DNA from: Oceanimonas smirnovii ATCC BAA-899
GTDB taxonomy: Bacteria; Pseudomonadota; Gammaproteobacteria; Enterobacterales; Aeromonadaceae
Length of the DNA: 64,000 nucleotides
Direction of reading: 5' to 3'
NCBI RefSeq assembly: GCF_000381965.1
Contig: NZ_KB908464.1
Coordinates: forward strand, 49,862-113,861
Of the stretch, positions 56,063 through 64,000 are shown piece after piece. The position numbers were made by a program, and so were the translations under genes. The notes beneath the pieces were generated by a model. The model saw nothing but the letters and a program-made list of their open reading frames with translations, did not search any database and was not told the DNA's origin. Numbering within the stretch: the stretch's first letter is position 1; each line of letters begins with the position of its first letter.

Positions 56063-58503
56063 GGGTTTTCTTCCTCCGCCAGCAGCGCCCGGGGTGGCGT
56101 ACGCCACAGCCTCAGCACGGGCAGGGCTGCTGCCAGCAGCGCCACCAGCACAGCCATCATCAGGGTCACCGCCATTTCGCCGGGAAACAGATGCAGTGGC
56201 AGCCGCCAGCCAAAAGCCGCGACATTAATGCCCCACACCAGACAAGCGGTAATGGCTATCCCCAGCGGAATGGCCAGCAGCCCGGTAGTCAGCGCCAGGC
56301 CGGCAAGCTGGGCCAGCTGAACCGCCAGCAACCGGTGCCGGGACACCCCAAGAGCCCGAATGGTGGCCAGACGCCGGCGCAAGGCCCCTGCCTGGGCCAG
56401 CAGGGTGGCCAGCAGTGCCAGTGCCGCCACCGCCAGAGTGAGCGCATTCAGCGCCCTGGTAATGGCAAAAGTGCGCTCAAAAATGGTGGTGGCGGTCTGT
56501 TTCACTTCCCGCTGATCCTGCACTGTTACATTAAAACGCTCGCTCAGTTGCCGGCGTGGCGGACCGGCCCGGGCACCGGGCGCAAGCACGATACCCATGG
56601 CCTCAGGCGGCACGCCAAACCACTGCTGCACCTGCGCCGTGGTCAGCACCAGCTCGCCTCTCGGGTTACCGTAGTCCGGGTAAATGCCCGCCACTGTTAC
56701 CGTTTTTATACCGCCGGGCACCGCCATGGTCAGCCGGTCGCCGGTTGTAATGCCTTCACGCCGGGCCAGCTGCTCGTTAATAAAGGCCCCTCCCCGTTGC
56801 AAACCCTGCCAGGCGGCCTGACGCTGCTCAGGCACCAGCAGAGGCCAGCGGGCCACCAGCACCGGTGCCGGCGTTATGCCGGCAATGGCAAGCGGCACAT
56901 GAAGGCGGCGCAGCCGCTTGCCGGCGGTCACCTCAAGCAATTCGGTCTCGGCACGGGCGGTGGTGAGAATGGTCTGCACCTCGGGCCGCTGGCCAAGCCA
57001 GGCATGAATGCGCTCAAACTCTGCTGCCGGCGGCCGCAAATACAGGTCTGCCAGCAGCCGTTGTTCGAGCCAGTCGAGAAAGGTCAGCCGAAAGCCGCCC
57101 ACCATGCTGCTTACCCCCAGATTGGCGGCCAGGGCAATCAGCAAAGCCATCATGGCAAGAGACAAACGCGGCAGTTGCAGCTGCATGTCGGCCAGCGCCC
57201 ACTGTGTCAGTGGACGGCGGCGCGCCAGCGGTAACAACCCGTCCAGCAGCCCGCCCAGCAGCGGCGGCAGCCAGAGTGCGGCGGCCAGCAAAATGGTCGC
57301 CACCAGCCCGAAGCCGGCGAGCAAGCCCTCACCGGCAGCTGACATACTCAACCAAAGCCCGCATGCCAGCGCCAGCAACGCCGCCACCGCCCCCAGCCAG
57401 CGCTGCAAGCGCAACTGGCGCTGAAAACCGGCCCGCCAGGCCTGTGCCTGACCGAGCTCCAGCAGTGGCAAGCGGCTGGCCCGCCACAAGACGCCACTGC
57501 CGGCAAGCAGCAGTCCGCCCAGCGTGACACCCATACCACCCAGCCAGTAATGCCAGGGCAGGCTGAGTCCGGCACTGACATTGGCGTCATACAGACTTTG
57601 CAGGGTGGCCGCCACGTCCGGCAGCAGACGGCCGGCCAGCCAGACCCCGCTCACCAGCCCTGCCACCGCGCCGAGCAGCCCCAGCAGCAACAGCTCCAGT
57701 GCCAGCAGGCCGGTTAAGCTGCGGCCCGGCACCCCCAGCGCCCGCAGGGTGCGCAATAAGCCCAACCGCTGCTCCAGCGCCAGCCCCAGCGCTGCCTGCA
57801 CAATAAACAGTCCCACCACCAGCGCCAGCAGCGCCATGGCGGTGAGATTAAGATGGAAGCTTTGGGTCAGCTCGCCGGGGCCGGCGCTTGTAACCTGCCT
57901 GAACCCGGCCGGTACCTGCTCAAAACGGCCAATCAGGGCGGTAATCTTATCCCCGGCCTGCAGTAACTGCGCCGCAATGGCCATGTCCATCACCGCCATA
58001 TTGGGCGGCAACCCGGAGTCCGCGACCATGGGCGGCAACACAGTGCCATTTTGCAGCCTGGCCACCTCACCCAGCTGCGCCTGGGTGTCTGGTGCCAGCC
58101 GCACTTGCCAGGGCGGCGCAATAAAGTCCTGCAACTGCCCCTCTGTGCTGCCAAGGCTGCTGCCGGACGGCAGAGTGAAAGGATCAATGCCCACCAGGGT
58201 AAGCCGAACGCCTCTGTCGGTGACGCGCTCTCCTTCCAGCAGCGGCGACACCGGCACCCCGGCCCGGCGCAGTGCCACAAAGTCATCATGAGTGAGTGGC
58301 GCGCCGTTATCCCGCTCCAGCCGCACCAGACTGCCGCCCAGCAGTGCCTCGGCGCGGGCGTAATTGTCCTTCGCTGAAGCGTTAATGGCCTGCACCCCGC
58401 TCCACAGCGCCCCCGCTACCCAGAGCCCCAGCAGCAGCATGGCCAGCTGCCCCGGATGACGCCGGTAATGAGACAACAGAGTAGCCAGCACCACTCGAAT
58501 CAT
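56059..58503 (-). CDS. Large FtsX-family ABC permease (fused two-unit type)
   Basis: An 814-residue permease with two FtsX-type units. It has one N-terminal helix, a periplasmic domain, helices around ALLALVVGLFIVQAALGLAL and LALELLLLGLLGAVAGLVSG, a second periplasmic domain from about 480, and final helices at LTLAVAALALLATLLAQAGA and LAQLAGLALTTGLLAIPLGI. LRRRLATIRALGVSRHRLLA and QRLGLLRTLRALGVPGRSLT are the two cytosolic coupling loops. Size and layout suit a fused AttF/AttG-like permease for export of lipophilic material. ATGA overlaps join it to both neighbours. Confidence 0.85.
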   Translation of the reverse strand: MIRVVLATLLSHYRRHPGQLAMLLLGLWVAGALWSGVQAINASAKDNYARAEALLGGSLVRLERDNGAPLTHDDFVALRRAGVPVSPLLEGERVTDRGVRLTLVGIDPFTLPSGSSLGSTEGQLQDFIAPPWQVRLAPDTQAQLGEVARLQNGTVLPPMVADSGLPPNMAVMDMAIAAQLLQAGDKITALIGRFEQVPAGFRQVTSAGPGELTQSFHLNLTAMALLALVVGLFIVQAALGLALEQRLGLLRTLRALGVPGRSLTGLLALELLLLGLLGAVAGLVSGVWLAGRLLPDVAATLQSLYDANVSAGLSLPWHYWLGGMGVTLGGLLLAGSGVLWRASRLPLLELGQAQAWRAGFQRQLRLQRWLGAVAALLALACGLWLSMSAAGEGLLAGFGLVATILLAAALWLPPLLGGLLDGLLPLARRRPLTQWALADMQLQLPRLSLAMMALLIALAANLGVSSMVGGFRLTFLDWLEQRLLADLYLRPPAAEFERIHAWLGQRPEVQTILTTARAETELLEVTAGKRLRRLHVPLAIAGITPAPVLVARWPLLVPEQRQAAWQGLQRGGAFINEQLARREGITTGDRLTMAVPGGIKTVTVAGIYPDYGNPRGELVLTTAQVQQWFGVPPEAMGIVLAPGARAGPPRRQLSERFNVTVQDQREVKQTATTIFERTFAITRALNALTLAVAALALLATLLAQAGALRRRLATIRALGVSRHRLLAVQLAQLAGLALTTGLLAIPLGIAITACLVWGINVAAFGWRLPLHLFPGEMAVTLMMAVLVALLAAALPVLRLWRTPPRALLAEEENP

Positions 58504-59171
58504 GATGCGGTGCTCCCAGGTACAAGCCTGCCGTGATGCAGGGTTAAACATCTGTTCAGCGGCGCGGCCATTTTAGGACTGTGGGTCACCATCAGCAGGC
58601 TGCTGCCGCTTTCCGCCACCAGCGTCAGCAGCAGCGCCAGCACCGCATCGGCGGTAGTTTCATCCAGATTGCCGGTGGGCTCATCCGCCAGTAACAACGC
58701 CGGGCGGGACGCCAGTGCCCGGCCGATAGCCAGCCGCTGCTGCTGACCGCCGGAAAGCTGCTCGGGGTAATCATGCTCGCGCCCGCTCAGCCCCAGACGC
58801 GCCAGCAGGTGCGCCGACCAAACCGGATCTTCCCTTCCCGCCAGCCGGGCCTGCAGCCTCAGGTTGTCGGCCACGTTCAAACTTGGCACCAGATGAAACT
58901 GCTGAAACACCAGCCCCAGACTGGTGCGTCTCAGGGCGGCCCGGCCTGAGTCATGCAGACCGGCCAGCGAAGTGCCGCCAATGACCACCTCGCCCCGATC
59001 GGGCACATCCAGCCCCGCCGCCAGATGCAGCAGCGTCGATTTGCCGCTGCCCGACTCCCCCATCAACGCCAGACTTTCGCCGGCGGCAAGGTTCAGATCC
59101 ACCCCCTGCAACACGGCCAGCGGCCCCTGAGGCGTGGCATAACATTTGTGCACCCGGCGAAATTCCAGCAT
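58500..59171 (-). CDS. LolD/MacB-type ABC ATPase
   Basis: A 223-residue ATPase. Walker A MGESGSGKSTLLHLAAGLD is at about 37-55; VFQQFHLVPSLNVADNL is the Q-loop and LolD-like stretch; signature QLSGGQQQRLAIGRAL; Walker B LLLADEPTGNLD; switch His in MVTHS. It powers the fused permease; the AttH-like lipoprotein is the third partner. The unit is transcribed leftward from the gap shared with the glutaredoxin gene. Confidence 0.9.
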   Translation of the reverse strand: MLEFRRVHKCYATPQGPLAVLQGVDLNLAAGESLALMGESGSGKSTLLHLAAGLDVPDRGEVVIGGTSLAGLHDSGRAALRRTSLGLVFQQFHLVPSLNVADNLRLQARLAGREDPVWSAHLLARLGLSGREHDYPEQLSGGQQQRLAIGRALASRPALLLADEPTGNLDETTADAVLALLLTLVAESGSSLLMVTHSPKMAAPLNRCLTLHHGRLVPGSTAS

Positions 59172-59266
59172 GGCTCCCTCCCTGTGTGGCTTAACATACT
59201 GAAAGGACGAACCTGGCCGCCCTTTCAGTTACAATCCTGACTTTACATCATCAAGGAGAACACTGA

Positions 59267-59632
59267 ATGTTGGTCAAGCTGTTACGCAATGGAGTGGGTG
59301 GCATTGTTCAGGTGGGTGATCTGCTTACCCGCCCCGCCAAAATGAAGCGCGCCCCCGAGGCGCAGCAAGAAGTAAATGAAGCCTGCCAGCAACTGGCGCT
59401 CTATCAGCTGCCCCGCTGCCCGTTCTGTATCAAGGTGCGCCGGAACATGCACAAGCTGAATCTGCCCATTGAAAAACGCAATGTACATCCCGGCTCTCCC
59501 CACAGAGACGAACTGCAGGCCGGCGGCGGCCGGGTAAAATCTCCCTGCCTGCGCATTGAGGAAAACGGCGAAACCCAGTGGATGTATGAGTCGAACGACA
59601 TTATAGCCTATTTGCAGCAGCGCTTTGGGTAA
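59267..59632 (+). CDS. Glutaredoxin-like protein
   Basis: A 121-residue protein with an N-terminal extension of about 40 residues and a thioredoxin-fold domain. The redox motif CPFC occurs in LPRCPFCIKVRRN (Cys about 51 and 54); VKSPCLRIEENGE holds the cis-Pro loop (SPC) and WMYESNDIIAYLQQ the glutathione-binding C-terminal helix. AAGGAGAAC precedes the ATG. Its substrate is unknown. A frameshifted gene on the opposite strand overlaps its last 30 bases. Confidence 0.88.
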   Translation: MLVKLLRNGVGGIVQVGDLLTRPAKMKRAPEAQQEVNEACQQLALYQLPRCPFCIKVRRNMHKLNLPIEKRNVHPGSPHRDELQAGGGRVKSPCLRIEENGETQWMYESNDIIAYLQQRFG

Positions 59633-60292
59633 GCTTTCTTGAATCCATGCAAGCTTGCCGGTAGCAGTAGCCTTCTGGGGAAATATCGGACGCATCCAGC
59701 CGGCAGTGTTTGCAGATGCCTGGGCGTTTGGGCTGAGTGGGGGCGCTGATTCTGACCGGAGCGACTTGTCTTGGTCTGGCAATGGGCGGGAACTGAGGCG
59801 ACTGTGGTTGCTGCGGCTTTGTTGAGCCCGCGGATGATACAGCCAGAGCGGCGGTGCGGTTGCACAGGTGCCCGCCGGCGGCAGGTAAATGTCAAGCCTG
59901 TATTTGGCGTCATTCCCCACCTGATATAGCGCCGTGGGCCCTTCTGCCGGGCCGGATGACGGAACATGGCTCACCGCCAGGGTTTTGCCCGTGCACACCG
60001 GCTTGTGAAAACCATCAATGCGCAGCGCCGGCGTGCTGAGCGAGTTAATCCGGTCCAGTTTGTCCAGCAACATCAGGCGAATGCTGGTCTCAAAGGCAAA
60101 GGCGCAATCCCGTTCGCTACCCTTGTGGTGGCTGAAATGATGGGCTTTATGCTGGCTCTTTCGTGCTATCAGCACACCATGGCAACTGGGGCAATGGCAC
60201 CCACAACCAAGGCCGCTTTCCACCTCTTCCACAGAGACGATTTGCTGATCGGCATCCCTGATGGCGAAAGGGATTAAGGTTTTTCCTGACAT
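59601..60292 (-). pseudogene. CoiA-like/zinc-finger protein gene with apparent frameshift
   Basis: From ATG 60292 (or 60304) the frame codes a CoiA-like N-terminal domain: TLIPFAIRDADQQIVSVEEV, CGCHCPSCHGVLIARK, HKAHHFSHH and AFAFETSIRLMLLDKL. That frame then reads on as antisense of the glutaredoxin, which is implausible. A second minus frame, open from about 59893 to the stop at 59601, codes a protein-like tail: Pro/Gln-rich linker, then GICKHCRLDASDISPEGYCY and RQACMDSRKL with a C-x2-C...C-x4-C finger. One or two bases gained or lost near 59830 would join them (about 230 residues). A real frameshift, a sequencing error or an unusual overlap are all possible. Confidence 0.6.
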
Positions 60293-60587
60293 GGCGGCAC
60301 TCATCCGTATGCAACAACCGATATGCAGCCAGTGTGGCATGGGTTGGTGCCCATGGCGAACAAGAAGAGTAAGCAAGGTTACCGCTACGCGGCAAGATGC
60401 AGGCGGGCCGCCTGCGCTCCGGGCCATGCCGAAGCTTTAAATATCAACTGCCATTGCTTGAAGACGGCGACGTTTTACACAGCCAGACAAAGGCGATGCG
60501 CAGATTTTGACAGATGTTGAAGGCTTTGATTTCTGAATGAGAAACGTAAAAAGAAGAAAAATCGAAGGGATTCGTATGAATATTGGA
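60293..60587. other. Gap between the CoiA-like gene and the 4.5S RNA gene
   Basis: About 295 bases with short open frames on both strands (one on the plus strand, 60323-60520, is Cys- and Arg-rich) but no credible ribosome-binding sites or family motifs. I see no gene I can support. Confidence 0.5.
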
Positions 60588-60699
60588 GGTGGCGCCCGCC
60601 AGCCACATCCCGGCACTCGAAGGTCCTTGCCGTGGCTGCTCCCTTCCGGGCCTGACCAGGTAGACAAGGTTTCGATGCGGGAGGACCAACGGGGCCACC
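60588..60699 (-). ncRNA. ffs: 4.5S RNA (signal recognition particle RNA)
   Basis: About 112 nt. The minus strand begins GGTGGCCCCGTTGGTCCTCC and ends GCTGGCGGGCGCCACC, whose ends pair as the closing stem. The conserved apical domain reads CAGGCCCGGAAGGGAGCAGCC, matching the E. coli CAGGTCCGGAAGGAAGCAGC region with its GGAA tetraloop and Ffh-binding internal loops. It forms the SRP with Ffh and targets nascent inner-membrane proteins to FtsY. Short reading frames across this stretch are artefacts. Ends are good to within a few bases. Confidence 0.95.
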
Positions 60700-60713
60700 A
60701 TCGAAGCGAGGCC

Positions 60714-60741
60714 AGTGTAGCAAAACGGCCTTTCAATGCAA
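60714..60741 (-). promoter_or_regulatory. Probable promoter of the 4.5S RNA gene
   Basis: On the minus strand TTGCAT (60741-60736), a 16-bp spacer and TACACT (60719-60714) stand about 14 bases before the RNA 5' end, followed by a GC-rich discriminator, as in growth-rate-regulated stable RNA promoters. Confidence 0.55.
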
Positions 60742-60774
60742 CCGCTTGTGAACCGACTGCGGTTTTATTCGCCG

Positions 60775-62502
60775 TTAGAACGGAAAAAACAGCGGTATCA
60801 GTACCAGCACACCGGCGCTGTAAAGCAGACTGATGGGCAGTCCGGTTTTAATATAATCGATAACCCGGTAACGGCCCGGCGAATAGACCATCAGGTGGGT
60901 CTGATAGCCAAAAGGCACCAGAAAACAGGCGCTGGCTCCAAAAGCTACCGCCATAACAAAGGGCATGGGATCCACACCAAACCCATGAGCAGTCGATAAG
61001 CCAATGGGAAATGCCAGGGCCGCAGCGGCATTGTTGGTGACGGTTTCGGTCAGCAACAAAGTAATGAGATACACCCCCACAAACGCGCCCATCACACCAT
61101 AACCGTTAAACAGAGAGCGCATAACATCTGCTACCAGCTCTGCCGCCCCTGAGCTTTCCAGCGCCTTGGCCACAGTCAGCGCTGAGCCAATCACCATCAT
61201 CAGCTCAAAAGGAAAACGCCGGCGCAGCTCCGACAGTGTAAGAACCCGGCTCAGCAACAATGCCGCCAGCAGTAACAAAAGACCATTCAGCAGCGGCAGC
61301 AGCCCCAGCGCTGCCAGACCAATGACCAGTCCAAAGCCGCTGAAGGCTAACAGACTCTGTTTCATGCTGAGTTTGGGCCGCTGCAGGCTGTTACTGAGCA
61401 GATGAAAGTTACGGTCCAGATTGCGGTGTTGTTTAAAGTCCGGCCCCACCGCCAACAGCATGCTGTCTCCTACCCGCAGCGGAATTTTACCCAGGGTGCC
61501 ATACAGCCGCCTGCCGCCACGGCGAATACCCACTACACCGGCATTGAACATGGTGCGAAAGTCCACTTCCTGCAGGGTGCGGTTGGCCAGCTCAGACTCG
61601 TTGGAAATCACCACCTCCACCAGGTTGGACGCCAGCAGCCGGTCTACGCCGTTGCCAAACAGCTGCAGGCCGGAAAACTGCTGCAGCGCCTGCACTTTTT
61701 CCACTTCACCGGTAAATACCAGCACATCATCCGCTTCCAGCACTTCATCGGGAGAAACGGGACTTATCAGCCGGTCATTGCGGGCAATTTCCAGCAAAAA
61801 TAAACCGTTAAGCCGGCGCAAACCGTTATGCTCAATGCTCATTCCCACCAGCGGCGAGCCGGCTTCCACCCGGGCTTCCAGGAAATAAGAGTGAGTGCAT
61901 TCACTGCCCTGTTGCTGATGTGACGGTAACAGCCGCCTGCTGAACAGCAGGCCCAGCAGGCACAAGAGCGCTACTGGCAGTCCTACCAGAGTGAATTCAA
62001 ACATGCCCAATGCCGGCAATCCGGCATTCACCACAAAGGAGTTCACCACCAGATTGGTGGAGGTGCCAATCAGGGTAGTGATGCCCCCCAGAATCGAAGC
62101 AAATGACAGCGGAATAAGCAGGCGCGAGGCGGGAATATGACGCTGGCGGGAAATGACGCCAAGCAAGGATCCCACCACGGCGGTATTGTTCAGAAACGCC
62201 GACAAGCCGGCAGTCAGCCCCATCAGCCGCAGGCTGGCATGCCACTCTCTGCCCTGCAGCAAAGAATCTGACAGCCGCTCCAGCAGTGGCGAACGCTCCA
62301 GTGCCAGTGACACCAGCATCAGCACCAGCAGGGTGATCAGCGCTGGGTTGGAAAAGCTGGTCAGCATGGCCTGCTCGCTGATAACACCAAAAATCACATA
62401 GCCCACTGCCCAGCCACTGAATAATACAGCCGGCTTGATCCGGCCGTGGATCAGTAACGCCAGCAAGACGCCGACAGATGCTAATACCAAATATGCTGAC
62501 AT
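60775..62502 (-). CDS. SLC13/DASS-type transporter with TrkA-C domains (likely sulfate uptake)
   Basis: A 575-residue polytopic protein. Two SLC13-type transport halves carry SAFLNNTAVVGSLLGVISR and TTLIGTSTNLVVNSF (first substrate/Na+ motif) and LLTETVTNNAAAALAFPIG (second motif). Between them lie two TrkA-C (RCK) domains at about 200-370, including GSPLVGMSIEHNGLRRLNGL. This architecture occurs in sulfate permeases beside cysDN, and here the gene is divergent from cysD across a 120-bp gap, which makes sulfate the likely substrate. I used ATG 62502; ATG 62544 is possible. It may be CysB-activated like cysD. Confidence 0.87.
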   Translation of the reverse strand: MSAYLVLASVGVLLALLIHGRIKPAVLFSGWAVGYVIFGVISEQAMLTSFSNPALITLLVLMLVSLALERSPLLERLSDSLLQGREWHASLRLMGLTAGLSAFLNNTAVVGSLLGVISRQRHIPASRLLIPLSFASILGGITTLIGTSTNLVVNSFVVNAGLPALGMFEFTLVGLPVALLCLLGLLFSRRLLPSHQQQGSECTHSYFLEARVEAGSPLVGMSIEHNGLRRLNGLFLLEIARNDRLISPVSPDEVLEADDVLVFTGEVEKVQALQQFSGLQLFGNGVDRLLASNLVEVVISNESELANRTLQEVDFRTMFNAGVVGIRRGGRRLYGTLGKIPLRVGDSMLLAVGPDFKQHRNLDRNFHLLSNSLQRPKLSMKQSLLAFSGFGLVIGLAALGLLPLLNGLLLLLAALLLSRVLTLSELRRRFPFELMMVIGSALTVAKALESSGAAELVADVMRSLFNGYGVMGAFVGVYLITLLLTETVTNNAAAALAFPIGLSTAHGFGVDPMPFVMAVAFGASACFLVPFGYQTHLMVYSPGRYRVIDYIKTGLPISLLYSAGVLVLIPLFFPF

Positions 62503-62622
62503 ATATAACCACTCGCTCTTTAGCAGGGGTATCATTGTACGCATATATCAAATAAACTGGATACATAGAATATCTATAACATTTTGTTATTAGCATAATC
62601 CAAAGGCGAGAACAGTATCACT
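62503..62622. promoter_or_regulatory. Divergent control region of the sulfate transporter and cysD
   Basis: A 120-bp AT-rich gap with back-to-back starts. CysB operators are poorly defined, so none is marked, but the context makes CysB control likely. TAGCATAAT at 62592-62600 could include the cysD -10. Confidence 0.4.
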
Positions 62623-63522
62623 ATGAATCTGACGCACCTGCAACGGCTGGAAGCCGAAAGTATTCACATTATGCGGGAAGTGGTGGCCGAGGCCGACAAC
62701 CCGGTCATGCTTTATTCCATTGGCAAAGACAGCGCCGTTATGCTGCATCTGGCCATGAAGGCGTTTTACCCGTCGGTACCGCCCTTCCCCTTGCTGCATG
62801 TGGATACCCGCTGGAAGTTCCGTGAAATGTACGAGTTTCGCGACTACATGGCCAAGAAGCTGGGTATGGAGCTGCTGGTACATGTGAACCCGGAAGCCAT
62901 TGAAAAAGACATCAACCCCTTTACCCACGGCTCGGCCATTCATACCGACATCACCAAGACCGAAGGCCTGAAGCAGGCGCTGGATAAATACGGCTTTGAT
63001 GCCGCCTTTGGTGGTGCCCGCCGCGATGAAGAAAAGTCCCGCGCCAAGGAGCGGATTTTCTCGTTCCGCACCGAGCAGCACCGCTGGGATCCGAAAAACC
63101 AGCGTCCCGAGCTGTGGAAGCAATATAACGCCCGCAAACACAAGGGCGAGTCCATTCGCGTGTTCCCGCTGTCCAACTGGACCGAGCTGGACATCTGGCA
63201 ATACATTCACCTCGAGAACATTCCCATTGTGCCCCTGTATTACGCCGCCGAGCGCCCGGTGGTGGAGCGCGACGGCACCCTGATCATGGTGGATGACGAG
63301 CGCATGCCGCTGAAAGACGGCGAAGTGCCCATGATGAAAAGCGTGCGTTTTCGCACCCTTGGCTGCTACCCGCTCACCGGCGCGGTGGAGTCTACCGCCG
63401 CCACCCTGCCCGACATTATTCAGGAAATGCTGCTGACCAAAACGTCCGAGCGCCAGGGCCGCATGATTGACCACGACTCGGCGGCGTCGATGGAGAAAAA
63501 GAAACAAGAGGGTTATTTCTGA
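62623..63522 (+). CDS. cysD: Sulfate adenylyltransferase subunit 2
   Basis: A 299-residue ATP sulfurylase small subunit (PAPS-reductase-like fold). [19 protein letters not shown] near residues 30-48 is the PP-loop (SGxDS type), followed by [18 protein letters not shown], the [20 protein letters not shown] substrate loop and [18 protein letters not shown]. With CysN it forms APS from ATP and sulfate. It normally abuts cysN; here 439 bases separate them. Confidence 0.97.
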   Translation: MNLTHLQRLEAESIHIMREVVAEADNPVMLYSIGKDSAVMLHLAMKAFYPSVPPFPLLHVDTRWKFREMYEFRDYMAKKLGMELLVHVNPEAIEKDINPFTHGSAIHTDITKTEGLKQALDKYGFDAAFGGARRDEEKSRAKERIFSFRTEQHRWDPKNQRPELWKQYNARKHKGESIRVFPLSNWTELDIWQYIHLENIPIVPLYYAAERPVVERDGTLIMVDDERMPLKDGEVPMMKSVRFRTLGCYPLTGAVESTAATLPDIIQEMLLTKTSERQGRMIDHDSAASMEKKKQEGYF

Positions 63523-63538
63523 GGCGCGCAGCGCCTCG
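63522..63538 (+). repeat. Hairpin at the cysD end
   Basis: GAGGCGC-gca-GCGCCTC overlaps the cysD stop. There is no T-tract, so complete termination before cysN is unlikely; it might protect the cysD 3' end. Confidence 0.45.
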
Positions 63539-63676
63539 GAAATAACCAGCTGTAAGCTTTATGCTGTCAGCTTTCAGTAAAACAACCAGAGTCGGCAGGA
63601 TAAGTGCTGAGCCTGCAGGCACAGCAAGTCGACTGACAGCTGATAGCTAATAACTGACAGCTAAAACGCCAAAGGC

Positions 63677-63868
63677 ATGACGCGACAGACTGTTAAAGAT
63701 AAAACACATTTTTTAGTGATTGCCCGAGGCTCATGCGCCGAGCTGAGAACACAAATTTATATCGGCATGGAAATTGGTTACATCACCTCTGAGCCCGGAA
63801 AAGCATGGCTGGAGGAGACAAGAGAAATTTCCAAAATGATCAACGGGCTGATCACGTCGCTGAATTAA
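63677..63868 (+). pseudogene. Truncated four-helix-bundle (S23/IVP-like) gene
   Basis: The 63-residue product, THFLVIARGSCAELRTQIYI followed by GMEIGYITSEPGKAWLEETR and EISKMINGLITSLN, matches the C-terminal half of four-helix-bundle proteins of the 23S rRNA intervening-sequence (S23/Avd-like) group. Their conserved middle is FLxIARGSxAELxTQ. The N-terminal half (normally about 55 more residues with an RxAxSIPxNIAEG motif) is absent, so this is a 5'-truncated remnant. It sits between cysD and cysN and is framed by CTGACAG/AGCTGATAGCT-type repeats on both sides, which suggests arrival with a small repeat-bounded element. Confidence 0.75.
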
Positions 63869-63876
63869 GTGTCTGA

Positions 63877-63911
63877 CTGACAGCTGACAGCTGACAGCTG
63901 ACAGCTGACAG
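63877..63911 (+). repeat. 7-bp tandem repeat CTGACAG (5 copies)
   Basis: Five perfect CTGACAG units follow the truncated S23-like gene, continuing into the related CTTAAAGCTGATAGCTTTA. Related unit sequences (CTGACAGCTGATAGCTAATA, TGACAGCTAAAACGCC) lie upstream of the gene at about 63633-63668, so the gene is bracketed. Confidence 0.8.
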
Positions 63912-63961
63912 CTTAAAGCTGATAGCTTTAGTCCGGCATATAGCTCTGAAGGATATATAAG

Positions 63962-64000
63962 ATGCATCAGTCATCTCTGATAGAAAGTAATATCGAACAA
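63962..64000 (+). CDS. cysN: Sulfate adenylyltransferase subunit 1, first codons (cut by the window end)
   Basis: ATG at 63962, preceded by AAGGA at a 10-base spacing, begins MHQSSLIESNIEQ, which fits the start of marine gammaproteobacterial CysN proteins, the GTPase partner of CysD. Only 13 codons are visible, so the call rests on position behind cysD and this N-terminus. Confidence 0.65.
   Translation, partial: MHQSSLIESNIEQ

Noticed and set aside
59282..59600. Extension of the CoiA-like frame through the glutaredoxin gene to give a 381-aa protein
   Set aside because: The extension is pure antisense of a well-supported glutaredoxin, and a better protein-like tail exists in another frame ending at 59601.
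60323..60520. A 65-codon plus-strand frame rich in Cys and Arg
   Set aside because: No ribosome-binding site, no family resemblance, and composition typical of chance frames in this gap.
60437..60736. Several short overlapping frames on both strands around 60.6 kb
   Set aside because: They lie across the 4.5S RNA gene, whose conserved GGAA-loop domain and closing stem explain the sequence.
63877..63911. CTGACAG tandem array as a possible CRISPR
   Set aside because: The units are 7 bp without unique spacers and there are no cas genes; it is a simple tandem repeat.

Overview
The window reads as chromosomal DNA of a gammaproteobacterium, most likely an Aeromonadales relative of the Oceanimonas/Oceanisphaera/Zobellella kind. 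This placement is inferred from gene content and order (cmoM-mukFEB divergent from elyC, tpiA-pfkA, rnfABCDGE-nth, cysB, cysD/cysN), from the moderately GC-rich coding sequence, and from enteric-like protein sequences. No rRNA or other marker fixes the genus.

Region 1-3020 is clearly different: AT-rich, all genes on the minus strand, and separated by two long attC-like sites. It looks like the end of an integron cassette array (superintegron or CALIN) with no integrase in view. It carries a partial AAA ATPase, a membrane-anchored unknown, and a three-gene overlapping cassette (HNH nuclease, 138-aa unknown, minimal nucleotidyltransferase). A 600-bp non-coding stretch follows, with an orphan LexA-box-like sequence, two hairpins and the end of mukB.

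3.6-13.4 kb holds the chromosome condensin operon cmoM-mukF-mukE-mukB on the minus strand, divergent from elyC, then tpiA and pfkA. 13.7-21.1 kb holds a TauE/SafE exporter and the complete Rnf/Rsx electron-transport operon followed by nth and gloA, ending at a strong terminator. 21.2-32.9 kb holds cysB, a coiled-coil membrane protein with yecM, a divergent ynfM/ynfL-type pair, a Zur-box-preceded zinc-related operon (zrgABCD type), a nitronate-monooxygenase-like flavoprotein with a GNAT enzyme, and a YbiO-like MscS channel.

32.9-51.5 kb is a complete catecholate siderophore locus. One minus-strand operon of eleven tightly spaced genes (49470 down to 36140) encodes exporter EntS, EntC, EntE, a split EntB (isochorismatase and aryl carrier as two genes), the serine-specific NRPS EntF, EntA, a binding protein, one permease, an ATPase and a cytoplasmic esterase. 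A FepA-like receptor with a divergent periplasmic lipoprotein esterase, and a YncE-like propeller with EntD, complete it. The two divergent control regions carry Fur-box-like sequences. The serine code, the C-A-T-TE architecture and the two trilactone-esterase-like hydrolases together point to an enterobactin-type tri-serine catecholate.

51.4-60.3 kb holds katG (its 3' end overlapping entD), a periplasmic rhodanese/DsrE-like pair, an AttH-type lipoprotein with its LolD-like ABC exporter, a glutaredoxin, and a frameshifted CoiA-like gene with a zinc-finger-like tail. 60.5-64.0 kb holds the 4.5S RNA gene, an SLC13/TrkA-C sulfate-type transporter divergent from cysD, and the first codons of cysN. 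Between cysD and cysN sits a 5'-truncated four-helix-bundle (S23/IVP) gene flanked by 7-bp tandem repeats. Similar heptamer repeats mark two other intergenic gaps.
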